Part shown: positions 24,397 through 33,181 of the stretch, in pieces
How the letters are laid out: each line of letters opens with the position of its first letter
Numbering within the stretch: the stretch's first letter is position 1
Assembly (NCBI GenBank): GCA_902632315.1
Contig: CACPCD010000001.1
Location: forward strand, 62,001 to 126,000
DNA length: 64,000 nucleotides
Direction of reading: 5' to 3'
Source: an uncultured Pelagibacteraceae bacterium
GTDB lineage: Bacteria; Pseudomonadota; Alphaproteobacteria; Pelagibacterales; Pelagibacteraceae
Notes under the pieces: generated by a model
What the model was told of the DNA's origin: nothing
The model's input: the letters and a program-made list of their open reading frames with translations, nothing else
Databases searched by the model: none
Made by a program: the position numbers and the translations under genes

Positions 24397-24786
24397 TTAA
24401 TAATTAGTATACTCTTTAATTTCCTTGATTACTGATCCTGTGTGATTATTAATTTCTAGTTTAATTTTTGCACGATCATCATTTAAGAAATGGACATCTC
24501 TTGAAAGTTTAACAAATTTTTCACCAAAATCTTTATCTTTTTCACATTGTCTTTTGTCATCTTCAATAACCCAAAGCTTAGCATTTATTTCTTTTAAAGA
24601 TTTATAAAGATCATTGAGTTTGTTATCAGTCTTAATATTCTTTTCTAATTGATTTTTCAAAATAGAGTGTTCATTGTTGATAAATTTTAACTTTTCAGAA
24701 TCTTTTATTTTTTCTTGTTTAATCTCTAAAATTGAAATTTTGTCTAAAAGTTCACCAATTGAAACCTCTACGATAATTTTATTCAT
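24397..24786 (-). CDS. DUF6165-type small protein
   Basis: The 129-residue protein begins MNKIIVEVSIGELLDKISIL and is mostly helical and charged, with heptad-like spacing through the middle, and no signal or membrane segment. It matches my recollection of the DUF6165 family, small proteins often encoded near glycosyltransferases. It lies directly upstream of the M24 gene and divergent (32 bp) from a GT9 glycosyltransferase, which fits that pattern. Function unknown. Confidence 0.7.
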   Translation of the reverse strand: MNKIIVEVSIGELLDKISILEIKQEKIKDSEKLKFINNEHSILKNQLEKNIKTDNKLNDLYKSLKEINAKLWVIEDDKRQCEKDKDFGEKFVKLSRDVHFLNDDRAKIKLEINNHTGSVIKEIKEYTNY

Positions 24787-24818
24787 AAAATTTAATACTG
24801 TGCTATCTTGTTATAAAT

Positions 24819-25757
24819 ATGTCTAATATTTTAATTATTAAACACGGATCATTGGGAGATATAGCCCAAGCAAGCGGTGCAATTCAAGATATATCTGAAA
24901 ACCATAAAAATGATCAAATATTTCTGCTTACAACCAAACCTTACATTGATTTATTCAAGAAAAATCCTTTCATTCACAAGGTAATTTTAGATAAAAGATT
25001 ACCAAAATATAATTTGATTTATTTATATTTTTTAATGAGAGAGCTAAAGAAATATAACTTTTCAAAAGTTTTTGATCTTCAAAATTCCTCTAGAACTAAT
25101 TTTTATAAGAATATTCTTTTTCCAAAAGCTGATAAAGCAGTTTGGTCTAGTTCAATCTCAACATTGCCATTAGATAAAGATAAAGAAGAATTTGACAAAA
25201 TTTCAGTGCTTGAAAGATTTAATCATCAATTAAAAGAATCTGGTTTAAATACATCAAATACTTTAAAGCCTGACTTTAATTGGGCTTCTATTGACATTAG
25301 TGAAATAAAAAATTTTTATAAGCTTGATAAATATATTTTGCTATTTCCTTTTTGTTCTCCCCATTTGACAACAAAAAAATGGCCTTATTTCAATGAACTT
25401 ATTCAAAAAATTTCTACTAGATATGGAGATACTTATAAGATCGTTACAGCTCCTGGTCCGACCGAAATTAAAGATGCAAAAAATATCAATGCAATTGCAT
25501 TATTAGATAATGGAAGAGCCTTAGACATAACTCAATTAACATCATTAATTAAAGGTAGTTCTTTCGTAATTGCTAATGATACTGGTCCTGCACATATAAC
25601 AGCTCATACTGGAACTAAAGGTATTACATTATTTGGTAAACATACAACAGCTTACAAAGTAAGTATTGAAAGAAAAAATTTTAAAGCAATTGAAGTAAGT
25701 GATCTAAATAACTTAAGTGCTGAAAAAGTTTTTGAGAGATTAGCTAATTTATTGTAA
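24819..25757 (+). CDS. GT9 (heptosyltransferase-like) glycosyltransferase
   Basis: The 312-residue GT-B enzyme starts ILIIKHGSLGDIAQASGAI, the hallmark of ADP-heptose:LPS heptosyltransferases. It has KKWPYFNELI in the middle and the donor-site block VIANDTGPAHITAHTGTKGI, then LFGKHTTAY, near the C-terminus. It probably adds a sugar to the lipopolysaccharide core at the inner face of the inner membrane; whether the donor is a heptose is not known. Its last 9 bp overlap the end of the convergent GT4 gene. Confidence 0.87.
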   Translation: MSNILIIKHGSLGDIAQASGAIQDISENHKNDQIFLLTTKPYIDLFKKNPFIHKVILDKRLPKYNLIYLYFLMRELKKYNFSKVFDLQNSSRTNFYKNILFPKADKAVWSSSISTLPLDKDKEEFDKISVLERFNHQLKESGLNTSNTLKPDFNWASIDISEIKNFYKLDKYILLFPFCSPHLTTKKWPYFNELIQKISTRYGDTYKIVTAPGPTEIKDAKNINAIALLDNGRALDITQLTSLIKGSSFVIANDTGPAHITAHTGTKGITLFGKHTTAYKVSIERKNFKAIEVSDLNNLSAEKVFERLANLL

Positions 25758-26831
25758 GATTTTTTTATACTTTTCAATTGTATTAGACCAATTAAACTTA
25801 GAAGAAAGTTCTTTTGCATTTTTTCCAAGTTCTAAATATTTTTTATCCTCTATCATTGAATTGAGTGATGAATAAATATCTTCCAGATTATTTCCATCAC
25901 AAATAAACCCTGTTTTGTCATGTTGAATGGCATCAGATGCACCGCCATCTTTTCCTCCAAGAGAAGGAATCCCGTATTGAGCAGCCTCTACATAAGCTAT
26001 CCCAAATCCTTCAACAGATGTTTTGTGGATAATTGAAGGCATAACAAAAATATTTGACTTAGCTATTAAGGAATTTTTTAAATCATTACCTATATCTTTA
26101 AAAAACATAACTTGTGAACTTAAATTAAGCTCTTTAACTAAATTTTTAATATTTTCCTCTTCATCTCCATAACCAATACAAATATAAACTATATCTGGGT
26201 ATATTTGTTTTAAATTTCTCAGTGCCATAATTACTTTTTCATGGTTTTTTCTTTTATCGAATCTCGAAACCGTGATTAATCTTGGTGATTTAATTTTAAG
26301 TAAACTCTCAACTTTTTCTAAAGATTTTTTATTTAAGTTTTGAACTGGATCAACTCCAGGATTAATCACAACAATTTTTTCTTTATCCACTCCAATATCA
26401 ATAGCTAAATTTTTTGTATATTCTGAATTAGCAATTACTTTCTCAACATTATTTAAAACTTTAATAATTTTTTTGTTTTGAAAACTTCCCCTTGAATAAT
26501 TAATTTCTTTGCCATGTATTAAACAATATTTCTTTCTTTTAGTTTCAATTAGCTCTAGGCTTTTCCAGTGGTCGGCTATAATGCCTTGAATTTTATTTTC
26601 TTTTAAAAAATTATTTACCAATTGAGCTTTTCTAATTTTTCGTAAAAACTTAATTCCGCCAACTCTTACTATTGAAAAATTTGCCTCTTTATCGAATTCT
26701 TTGTGGTTTTCATGATAGTCAGCAAAAACTTTAATCATAAAATTTTTAGACATCTCTTTAGCTAGACCCCACATTAAGCTTTGCATACCACCTAATTCAG
26801 GGGGGAAAGTTCTTGTAACAATTAAATACAT
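25749..26831 (-). CDS. GT4-family glycosyltransferase
   Basis: The 360-residue GT-B glycosyltransferase has the N-terminal acceptor signature TFPPELGGMQSLMWGLAKEM. In the C-terminal half come LITVSRFDKRKNHEKVIMAL and the donor-binding E-x7-E stretch EGFGIAYVEAAQYGIPSLGG. Such enzymes build lipopolysaccharide or other glycans from nucleotide sugars at the cytoplasmic membrane face. Donor is unknown. It starts 1 bp into the thioredoxin-like gene's stop and converges with the GT9 gene. Confidence 0.88.
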   Translation of the reverse strand: MYLIVTRTFPPELGGMQSLMWGLAKEMSKNFMIKVFADYHENHKEFDKEANFSIVRVGGIKFLRKIRKAQLVNNFLKENKIQGIIADHWKSLELIETKRKKYCLIHGKEINYSRGSFQNKKIIKVLNNVEKVIANSEYTKNLAIDIGVDKEKIVVINPGVDPVQNLNKKSLEKVESLLKIKSPRLITVSRFDKRKNHEKVIMALRNLKQIYPDIVYICIGYGDEEENIKNLVKELNLSSQVMFFKDIGNDLKNSLIAKSNIFVMPSIIHKTSVEGFGIAYVEAAQYGIPSLGGKDGGASDAIQHDKTGFICDGNNLEDIYSSLNSMIEDKKYLELGKNAKELSSKFNWSNTIEKYKKILQ

Positions 26832-27385
26832 TAATTATTTTTCCACTTAATACTACATCCAGCACTTGGAATTTGTTGTTCTGGCCCTTTACCAGTCTCT
26901 GAAATCTGTTTCATTGCTTTAAATAAATCACTTTCACCATCTCTTACCGGTACTAAATTTTTTAGCTCTCTTAATCTTCCTCTATACTGAAGCTTTAATT
27001 CTTTATTATAACCAAAGAAATCTGGTGTGCATACTGCATCATAAGTTTTAGCAATATCTTGTGTTTCATCTACTAAATAAGGAAAATCAAACTGATTTTT
27101 TTTAGCAAATAAAATCATGTTATCAAATGAATCTTCAGGATAATTTTCAGCATCATTTGCACAAATAGCAACTGTATTAACACCTAGATTTTTTAATTTT
27201 TTACAATCCTCTACAATATCTTTAGTGACCGCTTTGACGTAAGGACAATGGTTACAAATAAACATTATTAAAGTTCCGTTTTCACCTTTAATATCATCTA
27301 GAGAAATTATTTTATTATCCGTTGATTTAAGCTTAAAGTCGTGTGCCTTCTGGCCGAAATCACATATTGGAGTTTGTATTGGCAT
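26831..27385 (-). CDS. Thioredoxin-fold protein of the AhpC/TSA-like class
   Basis: The 184-residue cytoplasmic protein shows a peroxiredoxin/thioredoxin-like fold with MFICNHCPYVKAV near residues 46-58, a CxxC-type site. PDFFGYNKELKLQYRGRL follows in the C-terminal half. The cis-proline region (VCTPDFFG) is present. Such proteins are usually annotated as thioredoxin family and their partners are unknown. A further Cys lies near the end (PSAGCSIKW). It is divergent from the carbonic-anhydrase-like gene with 20 bp between starts. Confidence 0.83.
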   Translation of the reverse strand: MPIQTPICDFGQKAHDFKLKSTDNKIISLDDIKGENGTLIMFICNHCPYVKAVTKDIVEDCKKLKNLGVNTVAICANDAENYPEDSFDNMILFAKKNQFDFPYLVDETQDIAKTYDAVCTPDFFGYNKELKLQYRGRLRELKNLVPVRDGESDLFKAMKQISETGKGPEQQIPSAGCSIKWKNN

Positions 27386-27405
27386 AATGTAATAATATAT
27401 AAATT

Positions 27406-27918
27406 ATGTTTTACGATTTAAAAGATAAAAAACCAAAAAACTCTGGTGAAAATTGGGTAGCTCCTAATGCTGTTGTTATAGGCGATGTTACACTAGAAAA
27501 AAATACAAGTATCTGGTTCAACGCAACGTTGAGAGGAGATATAGAAAATATTCATATTGGTGAAGGTTCGAATATTCAGGATGGAAGTGTATTACATACA
27601 GATCCAGGCTGTCCTTTAAAGGTTGGAAAAGACGTAACAGTTGGACATTTAGTTATGCTTCATGGATGCACGATAGGGGACAATAGTTTAATTGGAATTG
27701 GTGCAGTGATTCTTAATAACGCTAAAATTGGAAAAAATTGCATCATTGGTGCCAAAGCTTTAATCACTGAAAATAAAGTAATACCAGATAATTCACTTGT
27801 CATAGGTTCACCAGGTAAAGTGGTAAGAGAGGTTACTGAAGAGGAAAAAAAGGCAGTTTGGGAAAACACTAAACATTACCAGGATAATTGGAAGAAGTAT
27901 TCTAAATCTATATTCTAA
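27406..27918 (+). CDS. Gamma-carbonic-anhydrase-like hexapeptide-repeat protein
   Basis: The 170-residue protein is a left-handed beta-helix with repeated hexapeptides (for example [24 protein letters not shown]). Histidines in [15 protein letters not shown] and MLHGCTIG match the three zinc ligands of the gamma class. The family includes YrdA/PaaY-type proteins, several with carbonic anhydrase or thioesterase activity. It precedes the serine-hydrolase gene by 3 bp. Activity is inferred from fold and histidines only. Confidence 0.88.
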   Translation: MFYDLKDKKPKNSGENWVAPNAVVIGDVTLEKNTSIWFNATLRGDIENIHIGEGSNIQDGSVLHTDPGCPLKVGKDVTVGHLVMLHGCTIGDNSLIGIGAVILNNAKIGKNCIIGAKALITENKVIPDNSLVIGSPGKVVREVTEEEKKAVWENTKHYQDNWKKYSKSIF

Positions 27919-27921
27919 AAG

Positions 27922-29070
27922 ATGAAAAAAATAATTTTAATCTTTTTATTTTATTTACTTATTTTTACAAATTCTTATGCCAAACACCAATACGAGGAAT
28001 ATAGTTTTGATGCTTTTTGGAAATATGAAATAAAAGGGTCTAATAATTATTATAAATTCAGATCAGATTTAATTGAAGACAAAGATGTAAAAAAAGAGTT
28101 AAAAAATAAAAAGAAAACACGTTTAGTTAGCTATTTATTATTTGAAGATAATAAAATTAAAATAGATGAACATGACCTTCCATTTTATATTAAAAGCAAC
28201 AAAGGTTTGCTCCCATCACATTCGATGGGTAAAAGTTTAGTGTCATATGTAACAGGTTATGCAATATGTGAAGGTTATATAAATAATATCAATGTCAAAT
28301 TAGATGACTGGTCTACTGTAAAAGGCACACTTTATGAGGGGCAAAAACTTATTGATTTACTCAATATGACTGCAGGTGATCAAAAATTTATTGGTGAGAG
28401 AAATTTTAATTCAGATAACAAAATAAAAGATCTCAAATTTTTTAATGTTAACGTTTATCCTATTATAGATGTAATGGAGTCAGATACTTTGCAGAATACG
28501 AAAAAATCAAGTCCAATTTATAATTATAATGCTTTGGCCACAAACACTATAATGAATTATACAATTTTCAAAGTAGGTGATGATTATCAGAAATTATTAA
28601 ATAAAGTTTTTAAAGAAGATGCAAAAATTAAAAATAGTGTTTTTTTTAGTAAAACTATAAGAAGATCACATTCTGATAAAGAAAAAGGGGAGTATGGAAG
28701 ATATTCTTTTTATGCTGATAGATATGATTATCTGAGAATTGCAAAATCAATTATGGATCATTGGAATAATGATACTTGCGTAGGAAAATATTTGAAAACT
28801 ATTTATGAAAAAAGAGTAAATAAAAGTAAAAGAAGTTATGATGGAGATAGATCTGGTCAGTTTGATGTAGCGATGTATTCAAAAAAATATGGTGGTCAAT
28901 TCCATTTTGATATAATTGGACTATCTAAAAGAAAAATTTTAGGAATGAGTGGTTTTGGTGGACAAAATATCATTATTGATTTTGAAAAAGAAAGAATAAT
29001 CGTAGTTAATTCAAGAGATAGACATTATAACTGGAAAAAGATAGTTCTTAAAAAATTAAAGCAAAAATAA
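27922..29070 (+). CDS. Secreted serine hydrolase of the beta-lactamase/penicillin-binding fold
   Basis: The 382-residue protein has a signal peptide (residues 1-20, MKKIILIFLFYLLIFTNSYA). The catalytic SxxK reads SMGK in LLPSHSMGKSLVSYVTG (near residue 98) and a YxN-like element occurs as YNYNALATN. A Gly-rich strand (MSGFGGQNIIIDF) stands where the third motif is expected. Members act as D-Ala-D-Ala carboxypeptidases, esterases or amidases in the periplasm. The basic, Lys/Arg-rich body is unusual. Substrate unknown. Confidence 0.78.
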   Translation: MKKIILIFLFYLLIFTNSYAKHQYEEYSFDAFWKYEIKGSNNYYKFRSDLIEDKDVKKELKNKKKTRLVSYLLFEDNKIKIDEHDLPFYIKSNKGLLPSHSMGKSLVSYVTGYAICEGYINNINVKLDDWSTVKGTLYEGQKLIDLLNMTAGDQKFIGERNFNSDNKIKDLKFFNVNVYPIIDVMESDTLQNTKKSSPIYNYNALATNTIMNYTIFKVGDDYQKLLNKVFKEDAKIKNSVFFSKTIRRSHSDKEKGEYGRYSFYADRYDYLRIAKSIMDHWNNDTCVGKYLKTIYEKRVNKSKRSYDGDRSGQFDVAMYSKKYGGQFHFDIIGLSKRKILGMSGFGGQNIIIDFEKERIIVVNSRDRHYNWKKIVLKKLKQK

Positions 29071-29083
29071 AAAAAATTTTAAG

Positions 29084-29896
29084 ATGACTTTAACCAATAA
29101 CCTCAAATCAATTGCTGAATCTTATAATACAGACAAACTTGAGCACGGTTATATCAAAATATATGAAAAATATTTTGAAAGTATAAGAGATAAAAATTTA
29201 AAGATACTTGAAATAGGAATTGCGGATGGAAAATCTTTATTGATGTGGTCAGACTATTTTAAAAATTCTTCTATAATTGGCATTGATATACATAAAATAG
29301 ATATTAAAGAAAAAAAATTAGATAAAAATAATATTAAAGTTCACCAGGGCTCACAAAGTGATGATAAATTTATTAGTGAAATCATTAAAGAATATGTAAA
29401 TTTTGATATTATAATTGATGATGGTAGCCATTTAAGAAAAGATGTTATCAAAAGTTTTCACTTGCTTTTTCCTCATCTAAACAATGATGGTTTATACGTG
29501 GTTGAAGATATGCAAACTAGTTACAACCATTTTTTTGGAGGAAATCCGTTTGATTTGAAATATTCAAACTCTCATATGAATTTTTTTAAGCATTTAACTG
29601 ATAGACTTAATTACCAAGAAATAGCTAATCCTTTTTATATTTCTAATAAATATGATGCCAAAATTACAAATGTTTCTTTTTATCACAATCTTGTTTTTGT
29701 AAGAAAAGGTGTAAATGATAGATTAAGCAAGGAAGTTATTAATCACTCTTATGAAGATATGAAATTTAATGAAAAATCTTCAAGAACTGGTAATTCATTT
29801 AAGTATTATATTAAGTATAAAGTTTTTTATAAAATCTATACATTTCTTTTTATGATATTTAATATAATAAAGAAGTTATTGTTATTAAGATTCTAG
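29084..29896 (+). CDS. Class I SAM-dependent methyltransferase (CmcI/rhamnosyl O-methyltransferase-like)
   Basis: The 270-residue protein has the SAM-binding LKILEIGIADGKSLLMWSDYF (motif I, about residues 38-58), IIGIDIHK as the acidic loop, and FDIIIDDGSH. The IDDGSHLRKDVIKSFHLLFP stretch and VVEDMQTSY fit the group that includes CmcI and sugar O-methyltransferases. Neighbouring glycosyltransferases suggest a glycan substrate. The C-terminal 30 residues are hydrophobic and may associate with the membrane. Its last 4 bp overlap the convergent oxidase gene. Confidence 0.8.
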   Translation: MTLTNNLKSIAESYNTDKLEHGYIKIYEKYFESIRDKNLKILEIGIADGKSLLMWSDYFKNSSIIGIDIHKIDIKEKKLDKNNIKVHQGSQSDDKFISEIIKEYVNFDIIIDDGSHLRKDVIKSFHLLFPHLNNDGLYVVEDMQTSYNHFFGGNPFDLKYSNSHMNFFKHLTDRLNYQEIANPFYISNKYDAKITNVSFYHNLVFVRKGVNDRLSKEVINHSYEDMKFNEKSSRTGNSFKYYIKYKVFYKIYTFLFMIFNIIKKLLLLRF

Positions 29897-30492
29897 GGAA
29901 CTAACCAATTATTTTTGTTATTTTCCAAATCAAACTTAGCTCTTCGATGTCCTTTTGCAGCAAGATATAGCCATTCAATAGATTTAATTTTACACTTTAT
30001 AACAGTAAAGTTTTTATAACCTTCTTCACTTTGCTCCATAGTGTAATCAAAATCCTCTAATTTAGAAATCATTCCAGATGTTGGATTTTCTGATGTAGTT
30101 CCTGGTGGACTGTCAGTTAAATAACAACGTCTACTTATATGTTGAGTTTTCTTCCATGACTCTTCAGTAGTAGAATTTTGATTATTTATTTCACAATCAA
30201 CTTTAGCCCTTAATTGGATTTTTTCTTCTTTATTATAGAATATTAGTGAAGCTTTGTTATTTTTCTTAAGAATATCTACCTTTGGAGATCTAAAATCAGT
30301 GTGAAATTGTAATAGTTTATTTTCTCTATCTGACTTTCTTAAAACTACAATTCTACCGTCAACTTCATCTTGATGAGCACAGATAAAGACTGGAATTCTA
30401 AAAGGTGATGATCTATTAGTCACTGCTTCATCCAGCATTGACCAATACTTGTTTTGAATTTCTTCTAAGTTTTCATAGTATGCTGGCTGCAT
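29893..30492 (-). CDS. Pyridoxamine 5'-phosphate oxidase-fold flavoprotein (Alr4036-like)
   Basis: The 199-residue protein shows the split-barrel FMN-binding pattern: VVLRKSDRENKLLQFHTDFRSPKV at residues 49-72, KASLIFYN, and the C-terminal EWLYLAAKGHRRAKF. This is the PNPOx-like subgroup with an Alr4036-type N-terminal domain. Substrate is unknown; true PdxH function is possible but lacks support from context. It is followed after 3 bp upstream by the HIBADH-family gene on the same strand, so the two are probably co-expressed. Confidence 0.78.
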   Translation of the reverse strand: MQPAYYENLEEIQNKYWSMLDEAVTNRSSPFRIPVFICAHQDEVDGRIVVLRKSDRENKLLQFHTDFRSPKVDILKKNNKASLIFYNKEEKIQLRAKVDCEINNQNSTTEESWKKTQHISRRCYLTDSPPGTTSENPTSGMISKLEDFDYTMEQSEEGYKNFTVIKCKIKSIEWLYLAAKGHRRAKFDLENNKNNWLVP

Positions 30493-30495
30493 ACA

Positions 30496-31365
30496 TTACT
30501 TTCTAAATCTTTTAATTAAACTCGATGTATCCCAACGATTACCACCCATTTCCTGAACTTCTCCATAATATTTATCAACTAACTCAGTTATAGGTAATAA
30601 TGAACCATTATTTTTTGCTTCATCCATTGCAATTTTTAAATCTTTTCTCATCCAATCAACCGCAAAACCAAAATCAAATTTATCGTCAATCATTGTTTTA
30701 TATCTATTTTCCATTTGCCAAGATTGAGCGGCACCTTTGGAAATAACCTCAATTACATCTTCCATGTTTAATCCAGCCTTCATTCCAAAATTAATTCCTT
30801 CAGATAATCCTTGAACTAATCCTGCAATACAAATTTGATTAACCATTTTTGCTAATTGTCCACAACCAGCTTTACCAAGTAATTTCATTTTTTTGCTGTA
30901 GCAATCAATTTTATCTTTTGCTTTATTAAAGTCAGATTGATCACCACCAATCATAACAGTTAATGCACCATTCTCAGCACCAGCTTGTCCACCAGATACA
31001 GGAGCATCCAGTGCTCCAAATCCATTTTTCTTTGCGTATTCGTAAATTTCTTTTGCTATTGTTGCTGAAGCAGTAGTGTTATCAATATATATTGCACCTT
31101 TCTTAATATTTTTAAATGCACCTTTGTCACCAAAAGTAACTTCTCTTAAGTCATTATCGTTTCCAACACAGGTAAAAACATATTCAGCATCTTTTGCAGC
31201 TTCAGCTGGTGTTTCTGCAATTTTACCATTGTATTCCTTAATCCATTTTTCTGCTTTAGATTTAGTTCTGTTAAAAACAGTTACATTGTGCCCACCTTTT
31301 GATATATAACCAGCCATTGGATAACCCATGACACCAAGACCTATGAAAGCAACATTACAACTCAT
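30496..31365 (-). CDS. HIBADH-family NAD(P)-dependent beta-hydroxyacid dehydrogenase (GarR/GlxR-like)
   Basis: The 289-residue enzyme has a Rossmann motif VAFIGLGVMGYPMA (residues 5-18) and FNRTKSK. The substrate signature DAPVSGGQAGAENGALTVMI is near 118-137, and GCGQLAKMVNQI carries the catalytic lysine. It oxidises or reduces 3-hydroxyisobutyrate, tartronate semialdehyde or similar acids; the sequence alone does not decide which. Its start codon is only 8 bp from the start of the divergent MFS gene, so the promoters must reach into coding sequence. Confidence 0.88.
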   Translation of the reverse strand: MSCNVAFIGLGVMGYPMAGYISKGGHNVTVFNRTKSKAEKWIKEYNGKIAETPAEAAKDAEYVFTCVGNDNDLREVTFGDKGAFKNIKKGAIYIDNTTASATIAKEIYEYAKKNGFGALDAPVSGGQAGAENGALTVMIGGDQSDFNKAKDKIDCYSKKMKLLGKAGCGQLAKMVNQICIAGLVQGLSEGINFGMKAGLNMEDVIEVISKGAAQSWQMENRYKTMIDDKFDFGFAVDWMRKDLKIAMDEAKNNGSLLPITELVDKYYGEVQEMGGNRWDTSSLIKRFRK

Positions 31366-31373
31366 AATTTTTT

Positions 31374-32576
31374 ATGTTTAATAATTTAAGTTTAAAAGTA
31401 ATTATATTTGGATTTATTTTTACATTTTTTTCTAGCTTTGGACAGAGTTTTTTTCTTGGTTTGTTTAATTCCAGTATACGTGAGACACTTTCTATTACAC
31501 AGGGACAATTTGGATCAATTTATGCTTCAGCTACATTACTAAGTAGTTTTCTTTTGATTTGGGTTGGAAAAAAAATAGATGATATTAATATATTTAAATT
31601 CGCTTTTTTTGTAACATTACTCCTTTCTTTTTCTTGTTATTTCTTCTCTAAAATTTCTTCTATAGTATTTTTATTTGTTGCAATTTTTTTAATGAGGTTT
31701 TCAGGCCAAGGAATGATGTCTCATACTGCAACGACAACTATTTCAAGATATTTTACAAAATCTAGAGGAAAAGCTTTAAGCACATGTTGGTTTGGTTTAT
31801 CAACAGCTGAATTTATTTTACCAGTATTAATTGTTTTTTTATTAACCATCACAACTTGGCAAAATATATGGATATTTATATCGTTATTAGTTTTGGTATT
31901 TTTACCGATTGCATCTTTTTTCTTGATAAAAAAATTAAATTTTGAGTCAAGAGAGGAAACAAATGATGACGATCCTAAAAATATTAAACAATGGAAAAGA
32001 GCTGACGTAATTAAAGATTATAGATTTTATGTTGTATGTTTAAATATGCTAGCAATGCCATGGATTGCAACTGGTGTTTTTGTTTATCAATCATTTATAA
32101 CGGAATCAAAAGGGTGGGGTGAATTTGTAATTGCACAATCTTTCATGGTCTATTCAGCATTATCAGTAATTACTTTGTTGGTATCTGGTTTTTTAATAGA
32201 TAAATTTACTAGTAGAAAACTATTAATTTTCATGAACATTCCTTTGTTAATGTCAGCGTTGGTATTAATTTTTTTTGATATTCCTTTATCAGCATTTATT
32301 TTTTTAGGTCTTATTGGTGTTTCAAATGGTTTGGCTAATGTTTTGGGTTCTTCGACTTGGGCTGAAATTTATGGCGTTAAGTATATTGGTTCAATTAAAG
32401 CTCTTACAACAGCCTTAATGGTTTTTTCTACTGCATTTGGAACAGCTTTATTTGGATTTTTAATTGATAACGGGTTTTCAATCGAACAAATAGCATTAGT
32501 CTCTGTTTTTTATATCTCTTTATCTGTTACTCTCTTATTTTTTACAAGAAATAAGCTAAATCCACACTATATATAA
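31374..32576 (+). CDS. MFS transporter
   Basis: The 400-residue protein has about twelve hydrophobic segments in two halves split by a charged loop (about residues 190-220). The first loop has GKKIDDINIFKF in the place of the family's motif A, and the seventh-helix region has GFLIDKFTSRKLLI. The pattern resembles oxalate/formate or monocarboxylate-type MFS carriers. Substrate unknown; the divergent hydroxyacid dehydrogenase suggests an organic acid. The 44 bp downstream lead straight to rpoZ. Confidence 0.85.
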   Translation: MFNNLSLKVIIFGFIFTFFSSFGQSFFLGLFNSSIRETLSITQGQFGSIYASATLLSSFLLIWVGKKIDDINIFKFAFFVTLLLSFSCYFFSKISSIVFLFVAIFLMRFSGQGMMSHTATTTISRYFTKSRGKALSTCWFGLSTAEFILPVLIVFLLTITTWQNIWIFISLLVLVFLPIASFFLIKKLNFESREETNDDDPKNIKQWKRADVIKDYRFYVVCLNMLAMPWIATGVFVYQSFITESKGWGEFVIAQSFMVYSALSVITLLVSGFLIDKFTSRKLLIFMNIPLLMSALVLIFFDIPLSAFIFLGLIGVSNGLANVLGSSTWAEIYGVKYIGSIKALTTALMVFSTAFGTALFGFLIDNGFSIEQIALVSVFYISLSVTLLFFTRNKLNPHYI

Positions 32577-32620
32577 AAAATCTCCTTGATTTTTTTTTGT
32601 TCACTGTGTAATTACTCCGC

Positions 32621-33157
32621 ATGGCAAGAGTTACCGTTGAAGATTGTATAGATAAAGTTGATAGCCCTTATGAATTAGTTTTAGTAGCAAAAGAGAGAGC
32701 AACTCAACTAAATTCTGGGATTGAACCAACCTTAGATAGAGATAATGATAAAAATACTGTGATTGCCTTAAGAGAAATTGCAGAAGAAAATGTAAAAGTT
32801 CCAGAATTAACTGAAAGTGCTGTTTACAAATTAAGAAAACATGTTGAGCAGGTTGATGAAAGTGCAGAGGCAGATGAAGATGTGGGTGATGATTTTGAGA
32901 GTTTATACAAAGGTGAAATTTCAAAAAGTGGAACGCCTATTTTACCATCTAAAAGAGCAAGAAAAGCTCCAGAAAAAATTCAAGTTTCAAAAGAGGATTT
33001 AGCAGAACTTTCACAAACAGCTCAACCAGATGTAGATGTACCTGATACCAACGATACAGAAACAGAAAATAGTGATGTTTCTTTAGAGGAAGTTTCTGAA
33101 AGTGAAAATCAAGAATCAAACATTCAAAATGATGATTCTGAAACTTCAAACTCTTAA
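32621..33157 (+). CDS. rpoZ: RNA polymerase omega subunit with long acidic tail
   Basis: Residues 1-75 are a standard omega domain ([40 protein letters not shown]), which helps assemble beta' into RNA polymerase. The protein is 178 residues against about 90-130 in most proteobacteria. The extra region from about 78 is low-complexity: an acidic segment, a short basic patch ([11 protein letters not shown]), then an Asp/Glu/Ser/Asn-rich end of about 50 residues. The extension is in frame with no sign of fusion to a known domain. It is followed by dusA after 24 bp. Confidence 0.93.
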   Translation: MARVTVEDCIDKVDSPYELVLVAKERATQLNSGIEPTLDRDNDKNTVIALREIAEENVKVPELTESAVYKLRKHVEQVDESAEADEDVGDDFESLYKGEISKSGTPILPSKRARKAPEKIQVSKEDLAELSQTAQPDVDVPDTNDTETENSDVSLEEVSESENQESNIQNDDSETSNS

Positions 33158-33181
33158 AAAAATATTATATAAACATTAATC

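Noticed and set aside
32631-33149. Two antisense open frames across rpoZ
   Set aside because: They are shadows of the biased acidic rpoZ tail; the translation is repetitive Leu/His/Gln and matches no protein type.
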